DNA from: Lavandula angustifolia
Taxonomy: Eukaryota; Streptophyta; Magnoliopsida; Lamiales; Lamiaceae
Direction: 5' to 3'
Assembly: GCA_028984105.1 (NCBI GenBank)
Contig: CM054815.1
Span: forward strand, 6,984,791-7,048,790
DNA length: 64,000 nucleotides
Shown here: one piece after another, positions 1 to 10,936 of the stretch
Layout: each line of letters opens with the position of its first letter
Position numbering within the stretch: the stretch's first letter is position 1
Made by a program: the position numbers and the translations under genes
The notes under the pieces: model-generated
What the model was told of the DNA's origin: nothing
Database searches by the model: none
The model's input: only the letters and a program-made list of their open reading frames with translations

Positions 1-189
1 ATGCGTAGCAATTCTTCGTAGTTTAGCGGCTTCTTCGTTCATAAATCATAAAAATCTTTTAGCTCTTTTTTTTTTCCAAGAACCAGCAGATGAAGGTATT
101 CTGACAATGCAAAGCTGGAAGGTCTGCAGCGCTCAAATGAGCAAAAGGTATTGTGACAATGCTACTTATTTGAAAATCTGGAGACTTTC
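1..189. other. Unassigned flank
   Basis: I recognise no gene or repeat here. The stretch ends in CTTTC directly before the LTR that starts at 190. It may be the DNA into which element D inserted, because the other side of D reads GTTTC (one mismatch), but this is inference. Confidence 0.3.
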
Positions 190-531
190 TGTTGAGTATC
201 GAGCTCCGGCAACTATGGATCTTCGATCCGGCTCAGGTCGCCTGCTGACAGGCTCCTCTACACCACAACGGCCGCTTACAAAGAATCCGGCCACAAGTTC
301 GGTGGCACCAGACTATTCTGTCTCTCGTATCAACTACTAACTCACAAAGAGAGAAGAAGAAAACTATACAGAGAAGTAGAATAGAAACCCTAGGCTACGC
401 ACACACCACACCCTTACACTAAGCACCGTATATACAGATGTAGGGCTTAGTTAACTAGGGAAACAAGTTGCAGGCTGGGCCTCCAAGACTTTGGGCCGGA
501 ACTTAATGGGCTGGGCCTACAATTCTTAACA
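190..531 (-). repeat. Copia element D, probable 3' LTR
   Basis: This 342-bp block matches the LTR at 24,627-24,970 (344 bp) in order and nearly throughout, including a shared GATCTTCGATCCGGCTCAG core. On the minus strand it starts TGTTAAGAATTG and ends in CA, the TG..CA form of copia LTRs. Directly right of it, at 532-545, is a purine-rich minus-strand run resembling a polypurine tract, so internal sequence lies to the right and this is the 3' LTR of a minus-strand element. The flanking five bases are CTTTC, against GTTTC beyond the other LTR. That is compatible with a one-mismatch target duplication, but the 24.8 kb between them is full of other elements, so pairing of the two LTRs is likely and not proven. 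Confidence 0.7.
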
Positions 532-868
532 TTCTCCAAATTAGGCCCTAATTTATACTCGCCCTCGAGTATAAGAAGAAACAAAAGAGAGAAGAAGAAG
601 ACTACTAACTCACAAAGAGAGAAGAAGAAGACTATACAGAGAAGTAGAATAGAAACCCTAGGCTACGCACACACCACACCCTTACACTAAGCACCATATA
701 TACAGATGTAGGGCTTAGTTAACAAGGGAAACAAGTTGTGGGCTGGGCCTCCAAGACTTTGGGCCGGAACTTAATGGGCTAGGCCTACAATTCTTAACAT
801 TCTCCACATTAGGCCCTAATTTATACTCGCCCTCGAGTATAAGAAGAAACAAAAGATAAGTACCTAGT
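333..868. repeat. 268-bp tandem duplication across an LTR border
   Basis: Two direct copies, 333-600 and 601-868, are nearly identical. Each contains the right half of the D LTR (from the ACTACTAACTCACAAAG stretch to the LTR terminus) plus about 65 bp of adjoining internal sequence with the polypurine-like run and a CTCGAGTATAAG stretch. The unit crosses the LTR/internal boundary, so it arose in the integrated element and not as two separate LTRs. Confidence 0.85.
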
Positions 869-2600
869 CATTTCGGTCGATCCCAAAGACTCAAAGCACA
901 AAATAAAAGACTCAAGACAAAAACTAAAATACGACTAAACAAGGACACAAGACACGAGCAAAACTAAGACACAAGGAAAAACACACGGACTCAAAGAAAA
1001 GAAGACATGAAGCAGCTCCAATCATTCCGAACATCTCAACACCAATTAACTAGCCAAATAAAATCGAATCATGCAAGTATGATCTCATCAAGCAAGTAGA
1101 CGAAGCAAATATTGAAACAAGCCACACATATATCAACTTGGTCAAAATCTAAACAATGTGGATCTCCTCAAGTTTCTCACATCACTAAACTAGACTAGAT
1201 CCGGTTCAAGTCACTCAAAAAAACTCAATCCACGCAATCACGATAAGAGATCGTCACAGTAGCAATATCAATGAGGTCTTTCTCATTAGGTTGTAATGGG
1301 GTCTAGGACTTAGACAAATTGATATTGGTAAGGGTCGTAGGGGTACTAAGCTCCATCAATATGTAAATTCAATGTTATGCATGTCAAACTATCTTACTTG
1401 TGCAATCAGTACATAATTTCCGAACACCCTACCAGTTAAAAACTTCGCACAAATGCTACAATTATTCTATGTACTAAATTTTTTTCTTTATTCTGCCACC
1501 TCTTTTTTTTTCTTGAGTTTTTATATAAAAAAATTTTTCGTGGCATACTTCTTTTTTTTCAATTTCAACATTCAGGGTACAAACTGCCTTAACTGTGCAA
1601 TCAGACCAATTATGTTTTGCTTAACTTGTAACAGATTCTATATCTTGAATTTCTAACCTATACAAATTTCTGCAGCACGTCTCAACTGGATAGGCAGATG
1701 ACATACGTAACAATCCTCAAAATACAACTATTATGCACAAGAAAGTTCATAATACAAGCAATAACATGGGTCAAGAGAAAGTCTAAAAGACATTGACTAA
1801 ATTTTTACTAACTCAAAACAAAGAGAGAAGACATGACAAAATAAAAGAAAAACGCCCTCCTTACACTTGATCCCTATCAAGTGTAAGTAAGAATATAAAC
1901 TAAAGAAAAAAGAAAATAGACCCCCCCCTTACACTTGATCCATGTCAAGTATAAGAACAAGAAAGACACATAAATAGACTCAAAACAGAAAACAAAAACA
2001 CCAAAACGAAAAACAATAATTTGGGAAGAAAGTCATCGGTCTCCTCGCTTAGGCAAGCGAGGGAGTTTGCTCATAACTGTGCGACGAATAGAAATTGTCA
2101 TGTAGCAGCTGCACTTAAGTTATTAGTCATCACACTTAGCCAAGAATCTAAAAAGTAGAACATACCAAGCATAAAATCAAACATAAACAAAACACGAAAT
2201 AAAATAACAAAAATTACTAAAAACGCGGATTGCCTCTCGGAAGCGCCTCTCTTTTTAGTCTTCGACTAGACTATCTTCTAAGATCAATTGTGTGACGGTA
2301 TGAATAGTGGAGTCTCATCCACTACCTGATCACCCGCTTCAATCTCTTCCCACGATCTTTATACCACTTGGAATCATCATATGCCTTCTTCCGAAATTTT
2401 TCCTCACACTTGGTTGATGGCCTATCCACTTGATGTATTGACACACATGACTAATCTCAACTTGGGCAGTTGGGTAGATTTGTGCTTTAGGAACAAGGTT
2501 CAGGATGGCCAAGACGATGGTAGTCTCCCTTGCTGCCCCTTTCTTGTCTCTTTCTGGTTAGGACTTCAATTCGGAAATGGATGACTGATCATCGGAACAG
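869..2600. other. A-rich non-coding stretch, probably gypsy-derived
   Basis: No supported gene. Composition is A-rich with poly-T and poly-A runs. Around 2,228-2,255 it contains a TTGCCTCTCGGAAGCGCCTC-like stretch that resembles the non-coding sequence seen in Athila/Tat gypsy elements. That fits the gypsy gag-protease fragment at 4,395-5,870, with the Sirevirus LTR between them. The small hydrophobic open frame at 1,453-1,656 is T-rich low-complexity sequence and not a credible gene. Confidence 0.4.
1860..1955. other. Pair of short perfect or near-perfect hairpins
   Basis: At 1,860-1,887 the arms CTTACACTTGAT and ATCAAGTGTAAG flank a 4-base loop. At 1,928-1,955 a second copy has arms CTTACACTTGA and TCAAGTATAAG with one mismatch. 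The two are 68 bp apart and both follow a C-rich run. They could be structured motifs of a retroelement non-coding region; no function can be assigned. Confidence 0.6.
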
Positions 2601-2841
2601 AATGGTCTGCTATAGACGTTCTGCCTGGGCAAGTTAAGCATGGTTTGTGTAGATGCATAATAACATGCTTTGTCTGGTGGTCTCACTTTAGATGATAACA
2701 TTTGTAGGGATATGAGTTAGTGGTCTAGTAGATAATTGCTAGGGGGTACATAGAACTTGACTCAGTAGATGTGTATTGATATGAGTCAGTAGTTTATGTA
2801 ATCTTAAAGGACGCCTTTGTAATATTTGTTATGGGGGAAAT
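2601..2841 (+). other. 3' non-coding end of Sirevirus-like element G with polypurine tract
   Basis: The stretch ends in ATGGGGGAAAT (2,831-2,841) immediately before TGTAG. That matches the AGGGGGAAAT polypurine tract preceding the 3' LTR of element C at 55,131. Upstream are repeated TCAGTAG-type words like those in the C 3' region. I infer this is the remaining internal tail of a plus-strand element whose body has been lost or lies under other insertions. Confidence 0.5.
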
Positions 2842-4394
2842 TGTAGTAATACTGAATTGTATTGCTATAGATTTGAAGATCTCAAAACCCCGTCCTGACC
2901 CATCTGTGTGTTTGAACCGTTATGATGTAATAGGCTAGACTTGTATGATCGTTATAGATTATTTTCCGTCTATGTCTTGTAAGGGGTATATTGTTGGACT
3001 GAACTTCAGTAGAGAAGTTAAAGTTCCAGAACCCCAAGTCATCGGCTCAGTAGAGCTCAGTAGTCTTCGGAGTCGGTTGCTGACAGCATTCAGTTGAAGA
3101 TTCTCATCAGCAGACTTTGGAAGAAGACTTAGTATGATCCTTTGATCTACTGATTGAGTGAAGAGCTCCGTTGCTGTCTTCGAGTCAGAAGCTGACTACA
3201 TTCAGTAGAAGATCTTTTTCAGCCGACTCAGATGAAGACTCAGTACGATTAGCCTTTGATCTACTGAAAAGCTGCAACTCAGTTGCAGACCGTACAAGGA
3301 AAAATGACTGCCTAATCCTTATCAGTCGAATGTCAGCATAAACATTTAGTGTACGAGGTTCAGAGAGTCAACTCAGGTAGAAGACTGATGTCTGACAAGT
3401 CTCGCCTACCACAGACCTCGACCAATGAGAAGCAAGCCAAGCTTACCGTCTCTGACGCAAAATCTGCTCTCATGCACATAATGCCAACCACTCTGCGATG
3501 ACTTTTCAAAAATATATGGTCATTTTCCTTGGAGTTTTGTGACACGTGGCATTGTCCTTTCCAATGGATACGTGCCTGGGTCACAACTATAAATAGAGAA
3601 GAGTCTCCAAGCTCAACACACGGGACATCAAGGGAACATAAGCTTACAAGCATACAACTCTCTAGCGCACTCAAAGCCAATCCAGTAAAGAAATTGCTCA
3701 CTGAATACCCTAGCTCTTCTCTCTAGAGTATCTTTAGTTCCTTTTCTAAGCATTCATTGTAATATCTTAAGCTTAGAACCTTCGAAGGAGTTCACGTTTT
3801 GTGAATCGTTCTCATTGTAAGAACTCCTTCATAGTTGGAGATCATCCCCTCCCCTTCAAACTTCGGTTTGATTTGTAAAGCCGCTAAGGATTGTAACTTA
3901 GAAGGGTCTGACCAGTGCACATATTCCTTGCTGAGGCTTGTTCAGATTAATCAACAAGACCTCATGTTCAGCAGGACCATAGACGTAGGATCTTGCGTAT
4001 CCGAACCACGTTAAAAATTTGCTTGTGTCTTCTACTGTTTTTATTGCATTGTGTTCAAACTGGTTACAAAATCATCCCTTGCATAAAACTGACTTGAAAA
4101 GTATATCAGCCAAAACAGTTTTGGTTTACAAAAAAATGTTTTCAAAGAGACGAAGTCAAACGGGCCCCACACTTATCCGCACAACATTCTGTAACTGAAC
4201 TTCTCATACTTACCTCAATCAGTAGAAGGGACTCAGCCACTGAATCACTCTGGCCCGCGATCAGAAGGTTTATCCGGCACTAAATTAGTTCTGTAGCAAA
4301 TCTCAGCAGTTGCTGACCTTCACGTTTGAGGAAAAACTTGCAATCAGGCGTATTCAACCCCCCCCCAAACCTGATACTCGTCTCCGGACCAACA
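2842..4394 (+). repeat. Sirevirus-type LTR (family G), 3' LTR or remnant
   Basis: About 1,550 bp, ending CTCCGGACCAACA. It shares layout with the other Sirevirus LTRs here: an early GATTTGAAGATCTCAAAACCCC-like block (2,872-2,893), a CACGTG box, TATAAATAG at 3,588-3,596, a short CGAAGGAGTTCAC block, and a degenerate CAGG..CCTG hairpin around a C-run at 4,344-4,374. The minus-strand LTR at 59,749-61,131 is the same family. An alternative start is TGTTGG at 2,992, but the polypurine tract and the homologous early block favour 2,842. Right of it I see only a doubtful primer-binding-like stretch, then minus-strand gypsy sequence. Confidence 0.7.
3543..3596 (+). promoter_or_regulatory. LTR core promoter: CACGTG box and TATA box
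   Basis: CACGTG at 3,543-3,548 (within GACACGTGGC) lies 45 bp upstream of TATAAATAG at 3,588-3,596. The same arrangement recurs in the B and C LTRs. CACGTG is the plant G-box/ABRE core bound by bZIP and bHLH factors (established knowledge). That it drives this LTR is inference. Confidence 0.55.
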
Positions 4395-5870
4395 ACATTG
4401 TGATAGAATCCGCCTGCTTGGGCAACTGAGCGATTTGGTTGTCAGTTGGAATTTTGGGTGAGAATATAGTACTATGATGCTCTTCTTAATCTCTTCATCT
4501 TTCATATCCTTAGTATCTAAGTCAGTCAGTCTATGCATTAAAGAGAGATAAATTTTATCCTACAACAAATACGTCTTAAGATATTCTTGGACAAAGCTTT
4601 CAATGGAGTCAAAAGAAAACACATTTTCATTCTCATGATCATAGGGCTTCTTAAGTGCTTCGGCAATATAACGAACATATATTTCATTATGATATGCAAC
4701 ACTTATAGATCTCTCATCCACTTTGATTATGGATTTCATAGTTTTTAAGAACGGCCTACTCAATAAAACACCCGCAGTACCCTCAACCTGCCTATCATTA
4801 GTATTTATGATATAAAAACATGTCAGATACACAAAATTATTAATTTTGACCAATATGTTTTCTAGTTGGCCAATCGGAGCAAAGCATGACCTATCCGCTA
4901 ATTGAATAATTACCTTAGTGATCACTAACTCAGCTCCAGCTAATTGATTATAGACTGACAATGGCATAACATTAATAGATGTACCCAAATCGAACATAGC
5001 TTGCTTGATCATAGCATTTCCCATCAGACAAGGCAGTGTAAACGTACTTGGATCAGCACACTTAGCGGGCATCATCCTCTGTATGATTGTCGATACCAAA
5101 TTGTCCATCACAATTTTTTTCGGACTTTAGAACTTTTCCAGCAATGAAGTCTTTCACGAACTTTCCGAACTGAGGTAGCTTCACGGTTTCAAGAAATGGA
5201 ATGTTGATCTCCAATTTTTCGAACAATTTAAGGTAGTCCATGTACTCCGTGTTTGACGTCCTCTTCTTTTCCAAAGCTTCTAGAAATGGTGGAGGAAGTA
5301 AATTCTCGGATTCTGACTAGCCAGTCTGAACGACCTCCTCATCCTATTCTAGTTCTGGTTCTGGATCATCATCATACTACTTCTATAAGCCTTCTCGTGG
5401 TATAAGTTGTTCTCCAGCCTTTCTCATCTCTACTGACTTCTTTGGTTGTCTTACCTGTATAGTCGGGTCAGGCAATTTTTTTCCTCCACGCAGTGTAATC
5501 TGATTGCAGTTCTGAGAATTTGGATTTATTTGAACTTGTGAAGGTAAACACCCTTGATCTCCCTTGAGATCGTGGAGTGAGATGGCTAGTCTGGACACTT
5601 GCTCGGATAGATTTTCTAATGTAACTTGTTAGTCCATCTTCAATTGTTGCAACTCTTCCTTCATGGCTTGGATCTCATTTTGATTTGAAGTTATCTCCTT
5701 CTCAATCTGCTTCTGATATGCAGTTGCTTCCTTTTGAGAAGCAATCATCTCATGCAACAATGTTTCTAGCGAAGAGTATCCCTGGTCTGCCTGGCTAGGC
5801 GATGGACCTTGCTGTTGATATGTTCGATGGTGCGGAGGCTTGTATGCTAGAGATGGTGGTTTATCACAGT
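4395..5870 (-). pseudogene. Ty3/gypsy (Athila/Tat-like) gag-protease fragment
   Basis: Minus-strand frames, from high to low coordinates, encode a gag C-terminal region with a Gln/Glu-rich helix (about 5,600-5,780), a tail with the ITLRGGKKL motif (about 5,480-5,500) typical of Athila/Tat gag-pol, and then a retropepsin-like domain (4,560-5,111). The protease part shows the catalytic D-L-G motif in MFDLGTSINVMPLSV, an ADRS turn and a GRPFL-like block read here as SRPFL. At least two frameshifts and several stops separate the parts. Reverse transcriptase and integrase are absent. It abuts the copia E fragment at about 5,870 and the G LTR at 4,394. Confidence 0.75.
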
Positions 5871-6270
5871 TTGTACCATTTGATATCAGGTCTAGTACTT
5901 ATCATCAAGTACATAACAAATCCAATAGCATTTGAATAAGGCACCTTTTTCATGGAATTGATTTCAGAATCAGTCTTAGCGGATTGGTCCTTACTTAGAA
6001 CAAAGTGAGATGCAAAAGGAACATTCACAGATTTGGCAGCATCCATAGAAAATTTACTCAAAATATTTTCAACATATGAAATCTAATTCAACACAAGAGT
6101 AAAATTCTTTCTGTCTCTTTTAATGTTCATCCCAAGAACTTTCTTGGCATCTCCAAGATCTTTCATTTCAAAATTCTCACTCAAACATTTCTGAACATGC
6201 TTAATAGATTTAAGGCAAAGACCAACAATTAACATATCATCCACATTGATAAGTAGATAGACAGGAACAG
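5864..6270 (-). pseudogene. Copia element E reverse transcriptase fragment
   Basis: Minus-strand translation carries the copia RT catalytic box as NVDDMLIVG (normally YVDD), followed by the conserved NFEMKDLGDAKKVLGM segment and a C-terminal MYLMISTRPDI block, where the match stops at about 5,880. One stop interrupts it near 6,082. The N-terminal half of RT, all of integrase and the protease are missing: the fragment is joined directly to the gag zinc-finger region at about 6,270. It is therefore an internal-deletion derivative. The following sequence is an unrelated gypsy fragment. Confidence 0.8.
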
Positions 6271-7097
6271 AGGAGGTTTCTTTCCCTTGAGCATAGGACA
6301 ATCAACCTTCCAATTCCCATCCTTGCCGCACTTGAAGCATTTTCCTTTCCCCTTAGGCTTAGTCACGCCTCCAGAAGGGCGCAGATGCTTGCTCCCACTG
6401 TTTGAGTTGGACACTCCACCCTTATTGCCCTTTTTCTTGTTTTCACTTTTCAGAGGAAACTTTGGGCCCCTGGAGGTGGAAGTGTTCAAGACCAGTGCAG
6501 CTTTGCCCATCACTCCCTCCGCTGCAACCAAGTCATTGAGTAACTCATTAAGAGTATAATCCCTCTTTGACATCACAACACTGAGGTGAAAGCTCTCAAA
6601 GGACTTGGACAAAGTATTCAGGATGATATCGCACTTGACCTATTTCTCGATACCTCCTCCGAGCAAGTCAAGCCTATCCATGAGATTAATCATGTGCATG
6701 ACGTGATCGTGAACAAAACTACCCTCATCCATGCGGCATCTCAAGATGTCCCGCATAATGTTGAACCAAGCAGTTATATCAGTCTCACTATACACTTCCT
6801 TGATATTTGCCAAAATATCGCGTGCATTGATGAAAGATCGATGCTGCAGCTGTAATGCGGGCGACATGAGCAAGATAATCATAGCCTTAGCCATGTTATT
6901 AGACCGCTCCAATGCCTTCATTGCATCTTGCTCTGCATCAGTTGACTGATCAGTGAGATCTGTCGGTTTGTCCTTAGTAAGGACAAACATATGTTCCTCA
7001 GCGATGAGAACATATTCCAGATTACGTTTCCACTCAACAAATTATTCTGAGTTAAGGGATTCTTGGTAAGAGTATTGATTATGGGGTTAAGAGACAT
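6271..7097 (-). pseudogene. Copia element E gag
   Basis: The likely start is the ATG at 7,095-7,097, directly after a T-rich TTTTCAG stretch. Gag continues through an EWKRNLEYVL block (another frame, so one frameshift near 7,035) into a capsid-like UBN2-type region with YSETD, DHVMHMINLMDRL and LNELLNDL segments, and ends in a CCHC zinc knuckle, C-F-K-C-G-K-D-G-N-W-K-V-D-C, at about 6,300-6,345. It belongs to a different copia lineage from elements A-D. The zinc knuckle runs straight into reverse transcriptase sequence because of the deletion at about 6,270. Confidence 0.8.
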
Positions 7098-8964
7098 ATC
7101 TGAAAATAAATAAAATTAATGCATGTAAGAAACAATCGAACAAGAATTTCGTAACAAAACAATTGTAACCTTTTGAAAAAATTATATTAATTTGAAACCT
7201 TGAACAACTCAAAGATCACACGTGCAAGCCACGTGGGTGGACGTTTACCCGTGCAACCCCTGACCATGCTATTCACTTAACACTTTAATTCTATTCCATG
7301 TCAAGTTTATATCTTTATGACAAATAGAATTAATAGTGCGATTTTACTAGACCATGTCACTATTAAACATGGGGGAAGGGACTTCGGTGAAGTGAATTGT
7401 ACCCCTGGGAAAATCTAAGCATTGACCACTCAATTTGACACAAGACAATCAAATTTTCGAAATTGGCATCTCATGAAGAACATATCGCTTTCAATTTGAT
7501 TTCCATAGCCATCTTATTTCAATTCTATCTTACAAAGTACTTATGAAAAATCAAGCACACAAGCCACGTGAGTGGACGTTTACGACCTAACTCTCACTAC
7601 TCAATACTATTGGAATATTTTAGTGGAAAACCTATCTGACAAACTTATAAATAAAGAAGGCAAGCCGCCACGTGGGTGGACGTTTGCCCACGATCCCCAT
7701 CACTTTGTCTAAGGTCCAATTGGTGGAGGTCTATTTTGATAATTTGGTTAACCATAAAATTATCAAAATTATATTTGCTTAGCCTTTTGCTTCGAAAGGT
7801 TTGACGAAACGGACTCACAAAAACACGTAATCCCTAAAGCATAAATATTCTAAGCACATTTAATGAAACATGCTCGCAGAAAATAAAGTTATGCTTTATA
7901 ATACGGGTTAAAGCCATAATTTCATGATTTCTAAGAACAATTAAGAAAATAATTAACCATGCTAAAACATAAAATTAAACATCCACAACATAAATAAAGT
8001 GGGTAAATAAATGTTTTCGTCGGGCCCAAACACAGAGAAAAATAAAAACTATCTATTAAATTTCCCGAACAAAAAAATACGTCTTCGAAAAATGGAGTCC
8101 GAAGATGAAGGAAAGGGACGAAACGGACAAAACTTCCAGCCCAAGCAAGAGCTGCCCCATCAGCAGCCTAGGGCAAACATCAACATCCCGTTTGCTGACA
8201 TCAGCAACGAGCTGGGCGAGAGACATGCACGCACAACGTTGGCCCCGCTGTAGGCGAAGCGCTGCCAGGCGCAGCCCGCCACGCAGGCGGCCACATGATG
8301 CCACCCAGTCGTTGTCAACGCGCCACGACCCGCCGCACAACCCGCTGTGGAACACGTTGCCGCCTCCGCTGCGCATCTGAAGTGGATCCACCGCCTCTCC
8401 TCACGCCCAGATCTGGAATGAATGACGCCACCGCGACCGCCCAGAGGAAGACGATGCCACCGACGAGCGCACCCAGCAAGATTGTCACGAGATCCGCGCC
8501 AGATCTGGTAGGATCTGGGCAGCGCCACCCTACGCCGTCGCGGGTCGTCTGGACTGCCGCCGAACTCTATCGAGAGCTCAGCCTCGCCACCAAGTTCCAG
8601 CTCCCGCTGTCCGATGCCGATGGGCTGCTCCGGTTGAGCTCAATTTCTTCGGTCAAACCATGAAAAATGGGTTTTTGATCGATCAATTCTTCGTGTTCTC
8701 GTCGCCAACAATGAACCAATCCGCAAAAACCAATTATATATGTAAAAAAAATACATAACATTCACATTGGCTGTAGTCTCCTCGTGGATTTATCTCATGA
8801 GAAATACAATTTTGGGATCAAAATAAAGTGGCATGTAGGGCGTCCTACAAATACAAACCCGACGACGACGAACAAGAAATTAAATCATCCATAGCATACC
8901 ATACAATTATCATATGAATGATTCAATGGATTTAAAGAAACGCAGAGCTAAGTATTAAAACCTT
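7098..8964 (-). other. Long 5' leader of copia element E
   Basis: This lies between the E primer-binding site and the E gag start. Three copies of an ACGTG-containing motif occur at about 7,225-7,250, 7,558-7,583 and 7,660-7,692, sharing CACGTG(G/A)GTGGACGTTT. A GC-rich block at about 8,150-8,660 has open frames on both strands, but none resembles a known protein, so I call none of them. The T-rich run ending in CAG just before the gag ATG resembles a plant 3' splice site, so the leader may be spliced (inference). Confidence 0.55.
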
Positions 8965-8976
8965 GCTCTGATACCA
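8965..8976 (-). other. Primer-binding site, element E
   Basis: The minus strand reads TGGTATCAGAGC, the standard copia primer-binding site complementary to initiator Met-tRNA, two bases inside the LTR end at 8,979. It marks the LTR to the right as a 5' LTR of a minus-strand element. Confidence 0.85.
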
Positions 8977-8978
8977 GT

Positions 8979-10227
8979 TGTAGGAAATCATATTGCAGGA
9001 TCGTCCTACTACACAATCTTCTTAACTCCAGAAAAGATCTTCTGGACTGTTCTCGTTGTCGGAGCTCACAACTCCGAATTGACGGACGTGCTAGAAGCTC
9101 ATAACAGTTTAAGTCTCGGACTCACACTTTACGGCTCACAAATCTAGGAAACCAAGTGTGAACAAGTGGCCCCTCAGTTCCCTAATTATAAGGGCTAGTC
9201 AAAGGAACCCTAATGGGCCTTTGACCCTAAGCCCAATCCAAATAGTAAAAGGGATCACTACACCATCACCAATTGTTTTGGTCCACTAAAGGACCAAACA
9301 ATTCCAAGTAATGAAGTAGCCTAGTGAGTCTGAGAGAAAATATCGCATACAATTGAGTATATTTTCGGGCCAGACCAGGGACCTAAAACAGGAAATAAAG
9401 TCGGGTCTCAAGTGAATTAATTTTCCATACTCAGCCTAGAGTATTATTAATTCACAAACATAGATTCATTCTACTAAAGGTTGAGTCAGAGCTTCTATTT
9501 TTAACTTCAGTTAATCCATGTATTTAAGATATCGAATATCCATTAATTGATTAAGTTTACTAACTACTTAATACATTAAATATCTTCTCATTGAGCTGTA
9601 CCACTCGACCTTATTATCATACTTGAACTTAATCAACCTGCAGGGTTTAATATGATACACCTTTCGAGCTCCTTAAGGGGATATCATCAACCCTTTAACA
9701 AGATACAAATGTATGATGCAGATAAACAGCCTGAGCTACACGCAACAACACTCACCCAAGATAACGAGATATACGGTTGCGATGACCCTCACCCATAGTA
9801 AGTCAAAGTGATAGCTAGTCGCGTGCGCTCAGCTGAAATCTCATCAAGTTTAAGATCAGCTGAGTCTCCGAAACCTTGGTTCTTCACACGGCTTAGATAT
9901 AAGAACACGTCTCACCGCGATCCATCAATACATAAAATGTATTAACATAGACAAGTGACCAAGACAAGTCACTTCTTATCTACATTGCAGCCTAAACCGA
10001 CAACTTGTCCTAAAGTTGCCTCAGCTATGAAAACTGTTTATATCTTAGTAGTTCAACCAATCACTACAGTCTTCTGTGATCTACAACACACTGTATTATC
10101 TAACTCTTATGAGATAATGGACTAATTGTGCGATTGTAATAATCAGATAGGAGAATAATAATAGTGGTAATAGGAACCATTGTATACAAGCAAATACGTA
10201 GACTGCTTTAAGTATACAAACCCAACA
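8979..10227 (-). repeat. Copia element E LTR shared by two internal regions
   Basis: A 1,249-bp LTR. On the minus strand it begins TGTTGGGTTTGTATAC and ends in TTTCCTACA. On its left is a primer-binding site, leader and gag, as expected for a 5' LTR. On its right a minus-strand purine-rich run (10,228-10,241) and RNase H sequence are as expected for a 3' LTR. One LTR thus serves two E internals, a tandem arrangement usually explained by recombination between elements or LTRs. Its 10,045-10,210 segment is the uninterrupted counterpart of the sequence split by the hAT-like element at 10,987. Confidence 0.8.
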
Positions 10228-10896
10228 ATTCTCCTACTTATACTTCGAGCAAATCTTACGTATACAATGTGTCTCAAAACATAACTACTAGATATCACTT
10301 CTCCCACTTATACTAAGATTTGTGACTAAGTGGGGGGGGGGCAATCGACACAAGCCCAGAACTCGAACATGTGTCTCGAAGGGCCCTTGTGGTAGACTAT
10401 TAGTGAATAGATCTACTAGGATATCCCCAGTTTCTATCTTCTCATACTTCTGTTTTTTTCTTCCTTAGCAACATAATGTGGTAGTTACGCTCTATGTGTT
10501 TAGACACCTTATATGATTTTGATTCCTTAGAGTTTGCAACTGCACCAGAGTTATCATAATAGACGTGATATACTTAGGCAAAGTAGGAACAATCTCGAGA
10601 TCTTGGAGGAATGCCTGGGGCTAAACTGCCTCTTTAGAGGCCTCTGAATCAGCAACATACTCTGCTTCCATGGTAGAGCCAGCAATACACTTTTGCTTGA
10701 CACTTCTCCATGAAATGACTCCACCTCCCAAGATAAACATATAACCCGAGGTAGATTTCTTTTCGTCTCTATCTGCCTGGAAATTTGAATCTGAATAACC
10801 TCCAGGCACTAGATCATCAGACTGATAAACAAGCCTATAATCTCGAGTCTGTTTCAGGTATTTGAGAATATACTTGACTACAATAGTTTTAACCAA
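10228..10896 (-). pseudogene. Copia element E RNase H and 3' region
   Basis: The clearest part is 10,621-10,896, an RNase H segment with GYSDSNFQADRDEKKSTSGY and the STMEAEYVA block of copia RNase H. Weaker continuation through about 10,400 (a DNSGAVANSKE-like block and a HIERNYH-like block in other frames) shows the domain was once complete. A G-run lies at 10,332-10,341. The purine tract next to the LTR at 10,227 closes the element. The N-terminal side is cut: at about 10,897-10,936 the sequence passes directly into an E LTR fragment, so gag and most of pol are missing. Confidence 0.75.
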
Positions 10897-10936
10897 CAGT
10901 TCTCACTAGTTTATAGGCTCGTCTCTAGACCAACAA

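Noticed and set aside
1453..1656. Small hydrophobic protein gene
   Set aside because: Phe/Tyr-rich frame produced by poly-T low-complexity DNA, with no supporting context.
5118..5125. Intact gypsy gag-pol gene at 4,560-5,630
   Set aside because: At least two frameshifts and several stops separate gag and protease pieces, and RT and integrase are absent.
8011..8663. Overlapping open frames on both strands in GC-rich sequence
   Set aside because: They are open because stop codons are rare at this GC content, match no family I know, and lie in the element E leader.
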